The notes beneath the pieces are model-generated. The model did not search any database. It saw only the letters and a program-made list of their open reading frames with translations, and was not told the DNA's origin. From Amycolatopsis sp. 2-15 (GTDB taxonomy: Bacteria; Actinomycetota; Actinomycetes; Mycobacteriales; Pseudonocardiaceae), in the NCBI RefSeq assembly GCF_030285625.1, contig NZ_CP127294.1, positions 9,556,001-9,620,000 of the forward strand: a stretch of DNA of 64,000 nt, read 5' to 3'. The position numbers and the translations under genes are program-made. Positions within the stretch are counted from its first letter, which is position 1; every line of letters starts with the position of its first letter. Positions 1 through 8,443 of the stretch are shown piece after piece.

Positions 1-591
1 CACGCCTGGGAACGCATCCCCGTCGACGGCGATCCGCACGACCACGCCTTCAGCCGCTCCGGCGGCGAAAGCCGGACCACCACCGTGACCGTGCACGCCG
101 ACCGCGCGTGGGTGGTGTCCGGTGTGGACGGTCTGACCGTGCTCAAGTCGGGCGGCTCCGAGTTCCACAGCTTCCCGCGCGACGAGTACACGACGCTCGC
201 CGAGACCGACGACCGCATCCTCGCCACCGCCGTCACCGCGCGCTGGCGCTACGACGGCGACCCAGCCGACCGCGACGTGGACTGGGCGAAGAACCACCAG
301 GAGATCCGGCGGACGCTGCTGCAGGCGTTCGCGACGAAACACAGCCTGTCGTTGCAGCAAACCCTGTACACGATGGGTGAGGCCGTGCTGCTCGCACGGC
401 CCGAGGTCGCCGAGGTCCGGCTTTCCCTGCCGAACAAGCACCACTTCCTCGTCGATTTGAGCCCCTTCGGCCTCGAGAATCACAACGAGGTGTTCTACGC
501 CGCCGACCGCCCCTACGGCCTCATCGAAGGCACCGCGGTCCGCGACGAAGCCGAAGAGCCCGGCCCGGCCCGGACCGACGCCGTGCTCTAG
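1..591 (+). CDS. pucL: Urate oxidase (uricase), 5'-truncated by window edge
   Basis: Factor-independent urate hydroxylase, oxidising urate with O2 to 5-hydroxyisourate in purine breakdown. The frame is open from base 1 with no start codon, so the N-terminus lies outside; 196 of the usual roughly 300 residues are present. The uricase signature is visible at residues 47-75 (VLKSGGSEFHSF, then DEYTTL and DRILAT), and LPNKHHFLVDL lies near the C-terminus. The GTG at base 85 is internal, because the residues before it (AWERI, HDHAFSR) already match the family. A purine permease starts 25 bp downstream on the same strand, which supports a catabolic unit. Confidence 0.93.
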   Translation, partial: HAWERIPVDGDPHDHAFSRSGGESRTTTVTVHADRAWVVSGVDGLTVLKSGGSEFHSFPRDEYTTLAETDDRILATAVTARWRYDGDPADRDVDWAKNHQEIRRTLLQAFATKHSLSLQQTLYTMGEAVLLARPEVAEVRLSLPNKHHFLVDLSPFGLENHNEVFYAADRPYGLIEGTAVRDEAEEPGPARTDAVL

Positions 592-616
592 CTCCGAATC
601 CCCACCGGGAGAGCAC

Positions 617-1951
617 ATGTCAGAACGACCATCCCGTCATCCCGTCGATGTGCGCCCGAAGTGGCCACAGCTCGTGCTGGGCGGAATCCAGCACGTCGCG
701 GCGATGTACGCCGGCGTGGTGGCCCCACCGCTGGTGATCGGCGCGGCCGTCGGGCTTTCGCCCGGGCAGCTGAGCCTGCTCATCAGCGCGTCGCTCTTCA
801 CCGCCGGCCTCGCGACGCTCTTGCAGACGCTCGGCGTGTGGCGCTTCGGCGCGCGGCTGCCGCTGGTCAACGGCGTCACGTTCGCCTCCGTCGCGCCGAT
901 CCTCTCGATCGCGCAGCAGCACGCCGGCAACGCGCTGGGTGTCGTCTACGGCGCGACGCTCGTCGGCGGCGTGTTCGTGGTGCTGGCCGCGCCGTTCTTC
1001 TCGAAGCTCACGCGGTTCTTCCCCCCGGTGGTGACGGGGACCGTGATCACACTCATCGGCGTCTCGCTGCTGCCGGTGGCCGTGCAGTGGATTTCCGCGC
1101 AGCAGCCGGCCGCGCGGCCGAGCGGGCTGCTGCTGGCGGGCGTCACGCTGGTCGCGGTGCTGGTGTTCACGCGGTTCCTCAAGGGTTTCTGGAGCCGGAT
1201 CGCCTTGTTGCTGGGCCTGGTCGCCGGGACGCTGCTGGCGTGGCCGCTGGGCGAAGTCGACACATCGACACTCAAGCAGGCACCCGTGTTCGGCATCGCC
1301 ACGCCGTTTCACTTCGGCGCGCCGGTGTTCGACATCGCGGCGATCGTGTCGATGCTCATCGTGATGCTCGTGGTCATGGCCGAGAGCACGGCCGACCTGC
1401 TGGCGCTGGGCGAGATCGTCGGACGGCCGACCACGAGCCGGACCCTGGCCGACGGCCTGCGCGCCGACGGGCTCGCCACCGCCGTGAGCACGGTGTTCGG
1501 CGGGTTCGCGTGCACGGCGTTCGCACAGAACATCGGGCTGGTGTCGCTCACGCGGATGGTCAGCCGGTACGTGGTCGCGGCCAGCGGTGTGGTGCTGGTG
1601 GTGCTCGGCGCGCTGCCAGTCACAGGCGGGATCGTGGCGCTCGTGCCGCAGCCGGTGCTGGGCGGGGCCGGGCTGGTGCTGTTCGGCAGCGTCGCGGTGA
1701 GCGGGGTGCGGACGCTGGCGAAGGCGTCGTTCGAGCATCCCGGCAACGTCGCGATCGTCGCCGCGTCGCTGGGCGTGGGCCTGATCCCCATCGCGGTGCC
1801 GGGTTTCTACTCGGGATTTCCGGCGGCACTGCAGGTGGTGCTGAACTCCGGCATCAGCGCGGGCTGCCTCACGGCCGTGGTGCTGAACCTGGTCTTCGGC
1901 GAGCGGTTGATAGAACGCTCTACCGCCCCGGAGCTATCCTCTGTGCCGTGA
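617..1951 (+). CDS. NCS2-family purine (urate/xanthine) permease
   Basis: A 444-residue, strongly hydrophobic nucleobase:cation symporter-2 protein with about a dozen membrane segments. It is expected to import urate, xanthine or uracil by proton or sodium symport. The family signature FAQNIGLVSLTRM is near residue 295 and the AESTADLLALGEI stretch is near residue 255. The ATG follows a GGGAGAG Shine-Dalgarno. Position directly after uricase and near xanthine dehydrogenase points to urate or xanthine rather than uracil; that choice is inference. The last 15 codons overlap the putative promoter/operator of the following tetR gene, and the TGA stop overlaps that gene's GTG start. Confidence 0.88.
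   Translation: MSERPSRHPVDVRPKWPQLVLGGIQHVAAMYAGVVAPPLVIGAAVGLSPGQLSLLISASLFTAGLATLLQTLGVWRFGARLPLVNGVTFASVAPILSIAQQHAGNALGVVYGATLVGGVFVVLAAPFFSKLTRFFPPVVTGTVITLIGVSLLPVAVQWISAQQPAARPSGLLLAGVTLVAVLVFTRFLKGFWSRIALLLGLVAGTLLAWPLGEVDTSTLKQAPVFGIATPFHFGAPVFDIAAIVSMLIVMLVVMAESTADLLALGEIVGRPTTSRTLADGLRADGLATAVSTVFGGFACTAFAQNIGLVSLTRMVSRYVVAASGVVLVVLGALPVTGGIVALVPQPVLGGAGLVLFGSVAVSGVRTLAKASFEHPGNVAIVAASLGVGLIPIAVPGFYSGFPAALQVVLNSGISAGCLTAVVLNLVFGERLIERSTAPELSSVP
1911..1940 (+). promoter_or_regulatory. Putative tetR promoter with overlapping operator
   Basis: TAGAACGCTCTA (1911-1922) has TAGA/TCTA inverted arms like the TAGACC-type operators known for LmrA/YxaF-class TetR proteins. Its first half can act as a -35 (TAGAAC) 18 bp ahead of a -10-like TATCCT (1935-1940). 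The GTG start at 1948 lies 7 nt after the -10, which fits a leaderless transcript. The site lies inside the permease coding sequence. Confidence 0.45.
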
Positions 1952-2544
1952 CAGGCACGAAGGACCGCATCCTGGCCGCGGGCGCGGAGCTCTTCCGCCG
2001 CGGCGGCTACACCGGCACGGGCGTGAAGCAGATCGTCGAGAAGGCCGGCGCGCCCTTCGGCTCGCTGTACCACTTCTTCCCCGGCGGCAAGGAACAGCTC
2101 GCCGAAGAGGTCATCCGCACCTCGGGGATGGAGTACGCGCAGCTCTACGACCTCTTCATCGCCCCGGCGCCTGATGTCGTGAGTGGCATCGAGGCGTTCT
2201 TCGCCGCCGGGGTGACCACGCTGCTGGACACCGACTACGTCGAGGGCTGCCCGATCGCCACGGTGGCCCTGGAAGTCGCGACGACGAGCGAACCGCTGCG
2301 CCAGGCGACGGCCGACGTGTTCAACGCGTGGATCGACGCGGGCACGGAGAAGTTCGCCGCGTTCGGCCTGCCGGCAGAACAGGCGCGGGTGTTGACGATC
2401 GCGCTGATCACCAGTCTGGAGGGCGCTTTCGTGCTGGCGCGCTCGATGCGTTCACCGGAACCGATGGCGGTGGCCGGCGCCGCCGTGGTCGACGTGGCCC
2501 GGCGGATCCTGGGCGAGCTGGGCCACGACGGGAAGAAGCGCTAG
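1948..2544 (+). CDS. TetR-family transcriptional regulator (LmrA/YxaF-like)
   Basis: A 198-residue repressor. Residues 5-50 form the N-terminal TetR helix-turn-helix (RILAAGAELFRRGGYTGTGV, then VEKAGAPFGSLYHFF), and GGKEQLAEEVI follows as in the LmrA/YxaF subgroup. The rest is a ligand-binding helical domain. The GTG start is chosen because the homology begins there; its last two bases and the next A form the permease TGA stop. No Shine-Dalgarno is seen, but a -10-like box lies 7 nt upstream, so a leaderless mRNA is possible. Autoregulation is likely from the operator-like TAGAACGCTCTA just upstream. The inducer is unknown. The TAG stop is shared as a CTAG palindrome with the convergent malic enzyme gene. 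Confidence 0.88.
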   Translation: MTGTKDRILAAGAELFRRGGYTGTGVKQIVEKAGAPFGSLYHFFPGGKEQLAEEVIRTSGMEYAQLYDLFIAPAPDVVSGIEAFFAAGVTTLLDTDYVEGCPIATVALEVATTSEPLRQATADVFNAWIDAGTEKFAAFGLPAEQARVLTIALITSLEGAFVLARSMRSPEPMAVAGAAVVDVARRILGELGHDGKKR

Positions 2545-4163
2545 CGGTAGTCGGGCGTCCAGCGGGTTCGGCGGACCGTTGCGGCGAGGTGGTCGTCCGG
2601 CCGGGCGACGCCGTCCTTCACGGCTTGCTCGGCGACGGCCGTGGCGATCCGCGTGGCGACCTCGGGCACGTCCTCCCACGCCGGCAGCAGCGGTTCCTCC
2701 GGGTCGGCGAGGGCCGGTGACGCCTCGCCGAGCGTCTTCGCGGCGACGCGCATCATCGCGTCGGTCACGCGGGTGGCGCCGGACGCGGTGACGGCCAGGC
2801 CGATGGCCGGGAAGATGTAAACGTTGTTGCACTGCGCGACGCGGTGCTGCTTGCCGTCGCGCTCGACCGGCGCGAACGGCGAGCCCGTGGCCACGAGGGC
2901 GCGGCCGCCGGTCCAGAAGTCCAGCTCACGCGGGTGCGCTTCGGCGCGGCTGGTGGGGTTGGAGAGCGGAAAGATGATCGGCCGGTCGGTCTTGGCGGCC
3001 AGCTCGCGCACGATGTCCTCGGTGAACGCGCCCGCCGCCGTCGAGAGGCCCAGCAGCACACCGACGTCGACGTTGTGCACTACGTCAGCCAGCGCGGTGC
3101 CCGTCCAGCCCTGGGTGCGCGCGGCGGGCTGGGCGAAGCGGCGCTGGCTTTCCGACAAGTCGGTGCGGTCGTCGGTGAGCAGGCCGGCGATGTCGACGGC
3201 CCAGATGCGCTCGGCCGCCTCGGCGTCGGACAGGCCCTGCGCCACCATCTCCTGGCGGATCATCTCCAGGACGCCGATGCCGGCCGAGCCCGCGCCGAGC
3301 ATCACCACCTGCTGTTGGGAAAGCGGCCGCCCCGCCACCTTCGCCGCCCCGTGCAGCGCCCCGAGCGCGACCGCAGCCGTGCCCTGGATGTCGTCGTTGA
3401 ACGTGAGCAGACGGTCGCGGTAGCGCTCGAGGATCGGCTGGGCGTGCGCGGTGGCGAAGTCCTCCCACTGCAGCAGCACCTCGGGCAGCTCTTCGCGCAC
3501 CGCCGTGACGAAGTCGTCCACGAACGCGTAGTACTCGTCGTCGCCGATGCGCCGGTGGCGCCAGCCGAGATACTGCGGATCTTCGAGGCGCTCGACGTTG
3601 TCGGTGCCCACGTCGAGCAAGATCGGCAATGTGCGCGCGGGATCGATGCCGCCGATGAGCGTGTAGAGCGACAGCTTCCCGATGGGAATGCCCATGCCGC
3701 CGATGCCCTGGTCGCCCAGCCCGAGGATGCGCTGTCCGTCGGTGACCACGATGACGTCGACTTCGCGCCGCGGCCGGTTCCGCAGCACCTCGCGCAGGTG
3801 CTCCCGGTCGGGATACGCCACGTACAGCCCACGCGGGCGCCGGTAGATCTCGCTGAACCGCTGGCACGCCTCGCCGACGGTGGGCGTGTAGACGATCGGC
3901 AGCGTTTCCTCGAGGTGCTCGGCGAGCAGCCGGTAGAACAACGTCTCGTTGCGGTCCTGCAGCCCGCGCAGGAACACGTGCTTGTCCAGATCGGCCGGCC
4001 GGCGCGCGAGCTCCTGGTAGGTGTGCGCCACCTGCTCGCCGATCGTCTTCTCAGCGTTGGGCAGCAGCCCGAGCAGGCCCAGCTCCCGGCGCTCGTCGTG
4101 GGTGAACGCGGTGCCTTTTGTCGTCAACGCGTCGAACAGCCGCTCGTGCCCGCGGTCCGGCAT
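2541..4163 (-). CDS. maeA: NAD-dependent malic enzyme
   Basis: Oxidative decarboxylation of malate to pyruvate with NAD(P)H production. The 540-residue length matches the large malic enzyme family. Visible motifs are VYTPTVGEACQRFS, the GLGDQGIGGMGIPIGKL active-site loop, FNDDIQGTAAVALG (metal-binding Asp residues) and the Rossmann motif GAGSAGIGV. The ATG at 4163 is preferred over one 24 nt upstream because GGGGAG sits 5 nt before it. The gene follows the xanthine dehydrogenase operon and the unknown 4242-4784 gene on the same strand, so it may be co-transcribed. It would drain malate made from purine-derived glyoxylate. NAD rather than NADP preference is from overall family resemblance. Confidence 0.93.
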   Translation of the reverse strand: MPDRGHERLFDALTTKGTAFTHDERRELGLLGLLPNAEKTIGEQVAHTYQELARRPADLDKHVFLRGLQDRNETLFYRLLAEHLEETLPIVYTPTVGEACQRFSEIYRRPRGLYVAYPDREHLREVLRNRPRREVDVIVVTDGQRILGLGDQGIGGMGIPIGKLSLYTLIGGIDPARTLPILLDVGTDNVERLEDPQYLGWRHRRIGDDEYYAFVDDFVTAVREELPEVLLQWEDFATAHAQPILERYRDRLLTFNDDIQGTAAVALGALHGAAKVAGRPLSQQQVVMLGAGSAGIGVLEMIRQEMVAQGLSDAEAAERIWAVDIAGLLTDDRTDLSESQRRFAQPAARTQGWTGTALADVVHNVDVGVLLGLSTAAGAFTEDIVRELAAKTDRPIIFPLSNPTSRAEAHPRELDFWTGGRALVATGSPFAPVERDGKQHRVAQCNNVYIFPAIGLAVTASGATRVTDAMMRVAAKTLGEASPALADPEEPLLPAWEDVPEVATRIATAVAEQAVKDGVARPDDHLAATVRRTRWTPDYR

Positions 4164-4241
4164 GCGTGCTCCCCGTCTGATCCACATCGGACGTTCCGCA
4201 TCGACTCAACCACGGTGCCGTGGCGTCCGCCAGCCCGCCAA

Positions 4242-4784
4242 TCACCAACCGGACACCACGGCGCGGACCGCCTTCTCCGGCTCGAAACCGGCGATCTTGG
4301 CCCCGAGCGCGGCCCGCAACACCGCTGCGGCCCGTTCGAACATCGGTTCCGAGGAACACATGAAATCGAACGCCGCCTGGTCCGCGGTGAGCGAGCCCGG
4401 CGGCAACGGCGAGCCGGCGGTCAACCCCGCGACCACGGCCGCGGCGAATTCGGTGGGCAGACCCACGATGAGCGGCGACGACCACAGCGCCCCCGGAAAG
4501 GTCGGTGCGTCCCCGCAGCCGCCCGCGTCGAAAGCCGAGACACCCACCTCGATCCGGGTACGCGCGCCGTCGCCGGCAGTGAGCCTGCCCCCGAGGAACG
4601 CGCGCCCAGGGTTGCCGCTGATGCGGCGCAGCACTTCGACGTGGGCCCGCACGCTCCCCGTCGCAAGCGCGCCAGCCGCGATGGACGTGCGAGTCCACGT
4701 CGACACGGTGTGCGCCGCGAAGTCCCGTCCGTTGCCAACCGCGACCACGCCGTGCTGCGGGACGTCGCAGATCATGTCCGTCAC
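4242..4784 (-). CDS. Hypothetical protein in the purine catabolic operon
   Basis: A 180-residue protein I do not recognise. Composition and codon use look coding: it has a well-formed IEVGVSAFDAG segment, then FPGALWSSPLIVGLPTEFA, and no membrane segments or signal peptide. GTG at 4784 is the suggested start (ATG at 4775 is an alternative); an upstream ATG at 4817 would lengthen it by 11 residues. It lies 55 bp after the xanthine dehydrogenase large subunit and 79 bp before malic enzyme on the same strand, so a role linked to purine use or to molybdoenzyme function is possible but unproven. A short GGGTCA/TGACCC inverted repeat sits just before the start. Confidence 0.6.
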   Translation of the reverse strand: MTDMICDVPQHGVVAVGNGRDFAAHTVSTWTRTSIAAGALATGSVRAHVEVLRRISGNPGRAFLGGRLTAGDGARTRIEVGVSAFDAGGCGDAPTFPGALWSSPLIVGLPTEFAAAVVAGLTAGSPLPPGSLTADQAAFDFMCSSEPMFERAAAVLRAALGAKIAGFEPEKAVRAVVSGW

Positions 4785-4785
4785 C

Positions 4786-4801
4786 GGGTCATTCTTGACC
4801 C
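4786..4801. repeat. Small inverted repeat between xdh large subunit and hypothetical gene
   Basis: GGGTCA-TTCT-TGACCC is a perfect 6-bp inverted repeat, followed by a second one, GCCGGC-AA-GCCGGC (4802-4815). Together they form two small hairpins in the 54-bp gap. They may attenuate transcription out of the xanthine dehydrogenase operon or act as an operator. There is no U-tract, so terminator function is uncertain. Confidence 0.35.
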
Positions 4802-4838
4802 GCCGGCAAGCCGGCACCAGCGATTTCCCCGCCGGGCC

Positions 4839-7106
4839 CTACGTCCCCGTCAGGTGTTCCGGCCGGACCGGCACCCGGGTGAGCGCCAGGCCCGTCGCGG
4901 CGCGGATGGCGGCGACGATGGCCGGGGTGGAGGAGATGGTGGGGGGTTCGCCGACGCCGCGGAGGCCGTAGGGGGCGTGCGGGTCGGGGCGTTCGAGGAC
5001 GTCGATGGACATCGGGGGCATGTCGAGGACGGTGGGGATGAGGTAGTCGGTGAAGGAGGGGTTGCGGACGCGGCCGCCGTCGACCTGGATTTCCTCCATG
5101 ACGGCGAGGCCGAGGCCCTGGGCGGAGCCGCCCTGGATCTGGCCGAGGACGGCCTGCGGGTTGAGGGCGCGGCCGACGTCCTGGGCGCAGTCGAGGGCGA
5201 CGACCTTCACCAGGCCGAGCTCCACGTCCACGTCGACCACGGCGCGGTGGGCCGCGAAGCCGTATTGCACGTGGGCGGTCCCCTGGCCAGTGACAGGGTC
5301 GAGCGGATAGGTGGGGCGGTGGCGCCATTCGACCGTCTCGTCGAAGGTCGAGGAGCCCAGCACCGACGCGAGATCCGCCAGCACCACGCCGTCGGCCGCG
5401 ACGAGCTTGCCGCCGTGCACGCGGCTCGAAGCGGGCAGCCCGGCGTGCGAAACCAGGCGGGAACGCACGGCGGCGCAAGCGGCCTGCACGGCGCCGCCGG
5501 TCACGTAGCTCTGGCGCGACGCCGACGTCGACCCGCCGTTGCCGATGGAGGTGTCCATGGGCAGCACGGTCACCTGCTCCACGCCGAGCTCGGTGCGCAC
5601 GATCTGCTGCATGATCGTCACGAGCCCCTGCCCGACCTCGCACGCCGCGGTGTGCACGGTGGCCGCCGGCTCGCCGCCGACGAGCTGCAGCCGTACGCGC
5701 ACGGTGGAGTAGTCGTCGAAGCCCTCGGAGAAGCAGACGTTCTTGATCCCCACGGCATACCCGACGCCACGCACCACGCCTTCGCCGTGCGTGGTGTTGG
5801 AGACGCCGCCGGGCAGGTGGCGCAGGTCGAACTCCCGGGAAGCGGGCAACGGCCGCGCACGCAGCCGTTCCAGCAGTTCGGCGACGGGCGCGGCCGAGTC
5901 CACGACCTGGCCCGTCGGCATCACGGCGCCCTCGGTCATCGCGTTGCGGACGCGCAGCTCGACCGGGTCGAGGCCGCACGCGGTGGCCAGCTTGTCCATT
6001 TGCGACTCGTACCCGAACGCCGCCTGCACCGCACCGAAGCCACGCATCGCGCCGCACGGCGGGTTGTTCGTGTAGGCGCCCCAGCAGTCGACCGACACGT
6101 TGTCCACTGTGTACGGTCCGACGCCGAGCGTCGCCGCGTTGGCCACCACCGCGCCGGTGGACGACGCGTACGCGCCGCCGTCGAGGAACAGGCGCGCGCG
6201 GACGTACACGAGCCGGCCGTCGAAGGTGGCGCCGTGCTCGTAGTACATCTTCGCCGGATGGCGGTGCACGTGACCGTAGAAGGATTCCTCCCGGTTGTAG
6301 ACCATCTTCACCGGCTTGCCGGTGTGCAACGCGAGCAGGCACGCGTGCACCTGAATCGACAGGTCCTCGCGGCCGCCGAACGCGCCGCCGACGCCGCCGA
6401 GCGTCAGCCGCACCTTCTCGACCGGCAGCCCGAGCGCGGCGACGATCTGCTGCTGGTCCACGTGCAGCCACTGCGTCGCGACGTACAGGTCCACGCCGCC
6501 GACCGTGTCGGGCACCGCGAGCCCCGACTCCGGCCCGAGGAAGGCCTGGTCCTGCATGCCGACCTCGTACACGCCGGACACCACGACGTCGGCCGGCACG
6601 TCCGCCGAGCCACGCCGGATCCGCACGTGGCGCACCACGTTGCCGCCGTCGTGCAGCGACGGTCCCTCGCCTGCCACGGCTGCTTCCGAGCTGGTGACCG
6701 GCGTCAGCTCCTCATACGTCACCTTGATCCGCTTCATCGCCCGCCGTGCCGTCTCCGGGTGGTCGGCGGCCACGAGCGCCACGGGCTCGCCCTGGTAGCG
6801 CACGACGTCGTCGGCCAGCACCGGCTGGTCGGCGTGCTCCAGCCCGTACCGGTTGACGCCGGGCACGTCCTCGTGGGTCAGCACCGCGTAAACCCCTTGC
6901 ACGGCAAGGGCTTCCGTGAGGTCGATCCCGGTGATCCGCGCATACGGGTGGGGGCTGCGCAGGGTCGCGCCCCACAGCATGTCCTCGTGCCACAGGTCCG
7001 AGGAGTACGCGAACTCGCCGCGCACCTTCACAATGCCGTCGGGCCGCGGCGCGTTGGCGCCGACCCCGTTGACGGTGGCCTGTGCAGTGGTGGTGGTCGT
7101 TGTCAT
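4839..7106 (-). CDS. pucD: Xanthine dehydrogenase, molybdopterin-binding large subunit
   Basis: Catalytic subunit that hydroxylates hypoxanthine and xanthine to urate at the Mo-MPT-cytosine dinucleotide type centre. It is 755 residues, typical of the split actinobacterial enzyme. Visible are the N-terminal hammerhead domain (DGIVKVRGEFAYSSD), the cofactor loop GGVGGAFGGRED near residue 245, and C-terminal YGLRGVGEPP, whose glutamate is the family's catalytic base. The ATG overlaps the deaminase stop (ATGA), giving translational coupling. It is the last of four overlapping genes transcribed from 9773. Confidence 0.93.
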   Translation of the reverse strand: MTTTTTTAQATVNGVGANAPRPDGIVKVRGEFAYSSDLWHEDMLWGATLRSPHPYARITGIDLTEALAVQGVYAVLTHEDVPGVNRYGLEHADQPVLADDVVRYQGEPVALVAADHPETARRAMKRIKVTYEELTPVTSSEAAVAGEGPSLHDGGNVVRHVRIRRGSADVPADVVVSGVYEVGMQDQAFLGPESGLAVPDTVGGVDLYVATQWLHVDQQQIVAALGLPVEKVRLTLGGVGGAFGGREDLSIQVHACLLALHTGKPVKMVYNREESFYGHVHRHPAKMYYEHGATFDGRLVYVRARLFLDGGAYASSTGAVVANAATLGVGPYTVDNVSVDCWGAYTNNPPCGAMRGFGAVQAAFGYESQMDKLATACGLDPVELRVRNAMTEGAVMPTGQVVDSAAPVAELLERLRARPLPASREFDLRHLPGGVSNTTHGEGVVRGVGYAVGIKNVCFSEGFDDYSTVRVRLQLVGGEPAATVHTAACEVGQGLVTIMQQIVRTELGVEQVTVLPMDTSIGNGGSTSASRQSYVTGGAVQAACAAVRSRLVSHAGLPASSRVHGGKLVAADGVVLADLASVLGSSTFDETVEWRHRPTYPLDPVTGQGTAHVQYGFAAHRAVVDVDVELGLVKVVALDCAQDVGRALNPQAVLGQIQGGSAQGLGLAVMEEIQVDGGRVRNPSFTDYLIPTVLDMPPMSIDVLERPDPHAPYGLRGVGEPPTISSTPAIVAAIRAATGLALTRVPVRPEHLTGT

Positions 7107-8443
7107 CGGTCCTCCCGCAGCCGGGCGCTCGCCGCGGCCAGGTCACGGGCGATCGCGGTCTCGTCCTCCTCCCGCAGCGTGCCGTGCTCCACCACGGTCC
7201 GGCCGCCCACGAGCAGCCGCGCCAACGGCGGCGTCGCGCCCAGCACCAGCGCGGCGACCGGATCGGTGATGCCCGCGTATTCGAGCCCCGACAGGTCCCA
7301 CACGGCGAGGTCGCCGACCTTGCCGGCCTCGATCGAGCCCAGCTCGGCGTCGCGGCCGAGGCAGCGCGCGCCGCCCATGGTGCCGAGCCACAGCGCTTCC
7401 CGGGTGGTCAGCGCGGTCGGCCCGCCGCGTTGGCGCGCCTGCAGCAACGCCTGGTGCAGCTCCTCGCCGAGCCCGCCGGACTCGTTGGACGCGGCGCCGT
7501 CGACGCCGAGACCCATGGGTGCGCCGGCGTCGAGCAGGTCGCGCACGGGAGCGATGCCCGCGCCGAGCCGCCCGTTGGACGTCGGGCAGTGCGCCGAGCC
7601 CGTGCCGGTGGCACCGAAGCGGCGGATCGCGTCGGGCGAGAGGTGGATCGTGTGCGCGAGCCAGACGTCGCTCGCCAGCCAGCCGAGCTTGTCCGCGTAC
7701 TCGGCCGGCGTGCAGCCGACCTCGGCGAGGCACTGGCGTTCCTCTTCGAGTGTCTCGGCCAGATGCGTGTGGAGCCGCACGCCCTTGCGGCGCGCCAGGT
7801 CCGCCGCGCCGGTCATCAGCCGCTCGGTGACGGAGAACGGCGAGCACGGGCCGACCGCGATCCGCAGGTGCGCGTCGGGCGACGAGTCGTGGAACCGGTC
7901 GATCACCGCCTCCGTGCCGAGCAGCGCGGCGTCGGTGCCCTCGACGAGGTTGTCCGGCGGCAGGCCACCGTCGGACTCGCCGCGGTCCATCGAGCCGCGC
8001 ACGAAGTGCAGCCGCACGCCGATGCGCTGCCGGGCCGCGACGAGCGCCTCGACCTGGTCGCCGCCGTCGCGGGGGAAGACGTAGTGGTGGTCGGCCACGG
8101 TCGTGCAGCCGGTGAGCGCGAGCCGAGCCATCCCGGCGGTGCCCGCGGCGTGCGTGATCTCCGCGTCGAGCCGGCCCCACACGGGGTAGAGCGCCACGAG
8201 CCACTCGAACAGCGTGTGGTCGGCGGCCATCCCGCGCGTGGCCCACTGGTAGAGGTGGTGGTGGGTGTTGACCAGGCCCGGCGTGACGAGGCAGCCGGAC
8301 GCGTCGACGTGCTCCTCGGCGTCGCCGGTGAAGGTGCCTTCGCCGACTTCGGCGATCACGCCGTTGTCCACGAGTATGTACCCCGAGTCGTATTCGGGGC
8401 CGCTGACGGTGGCGATCGCGGCGTTCTCGATGACCGTCCTCAT
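7103..8443 (-). CDS. 8-oxoguanine deaminase (amidohydrolase superfamily)
   Basis: A 446-residue zinc amidohydrolase. Motifs are GLVNTHHHLYQ (HxH metal ligands) near residue 60, VRLHTHLAET with the next metal His, the WLAHTIHL segment, and GLGVDGAASNES with the metal-binding Asp. The pattern matches 8-oxoguanine deaminases, which convert 8-oxoguanine to urate and ammonia. Placement between the 2Fe-2S and Mo subunits of xanthine dehydrogenase, with ATGA overlaps at both ends, fits feeding another route to urate. A guanine deaminase or other amino-heterocycle hydrolase remains possible. The ATG at 8443 is chosen because homology starts there (MRTVIENAAIATV). Confidence 0.85.
   Translation of the reverse strand: MRTVIENAAIATVSGPEYDSGYILVDNGVIAEVGEGTFTGDAEEHVDASGCLVTPGLVNTHHHLYQWATRGMAADHTLFEWLVALYPVWGRLDAEITHAAGTAGMARLALTGCTTVADHHYVFPRDGGDQVEALVAARQRIGVRLHFVRGSMDRGESDGGLPPDNLVEGTDAALLGTEAVIDRFHDSSPDAHLRIAVGPCSPFSVTERLMTGAADLARRKGVRLHTHLAETLEEERQCLAEVGCTPAEYADKLGWLASDVWLAHTIHLSPDAIRRFGATGTGSAHCPTSNGRLGAGIAPVRDLLDAGAPMGLGVDGAASNESGGLGEELHQALLQARQRGGPTALTTREALWLGTMGGARCLGRDAELGSIEAGKVGDLAVWDLSGLEYAGITDPVAALVLGATPPLARLLVGGRTVVEHGTLREEDETAIARDLAAASARLREDR

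Noticed and set aside
2844-8084. A 1746-codon open frame on the plus strand opposite malic enzyme and xanthine dehydrogenase
   Set aside because: It is antisense to clearly recognised genes and rich in Arg/Ala/His/Gly, an artefact of high GC at third positions.
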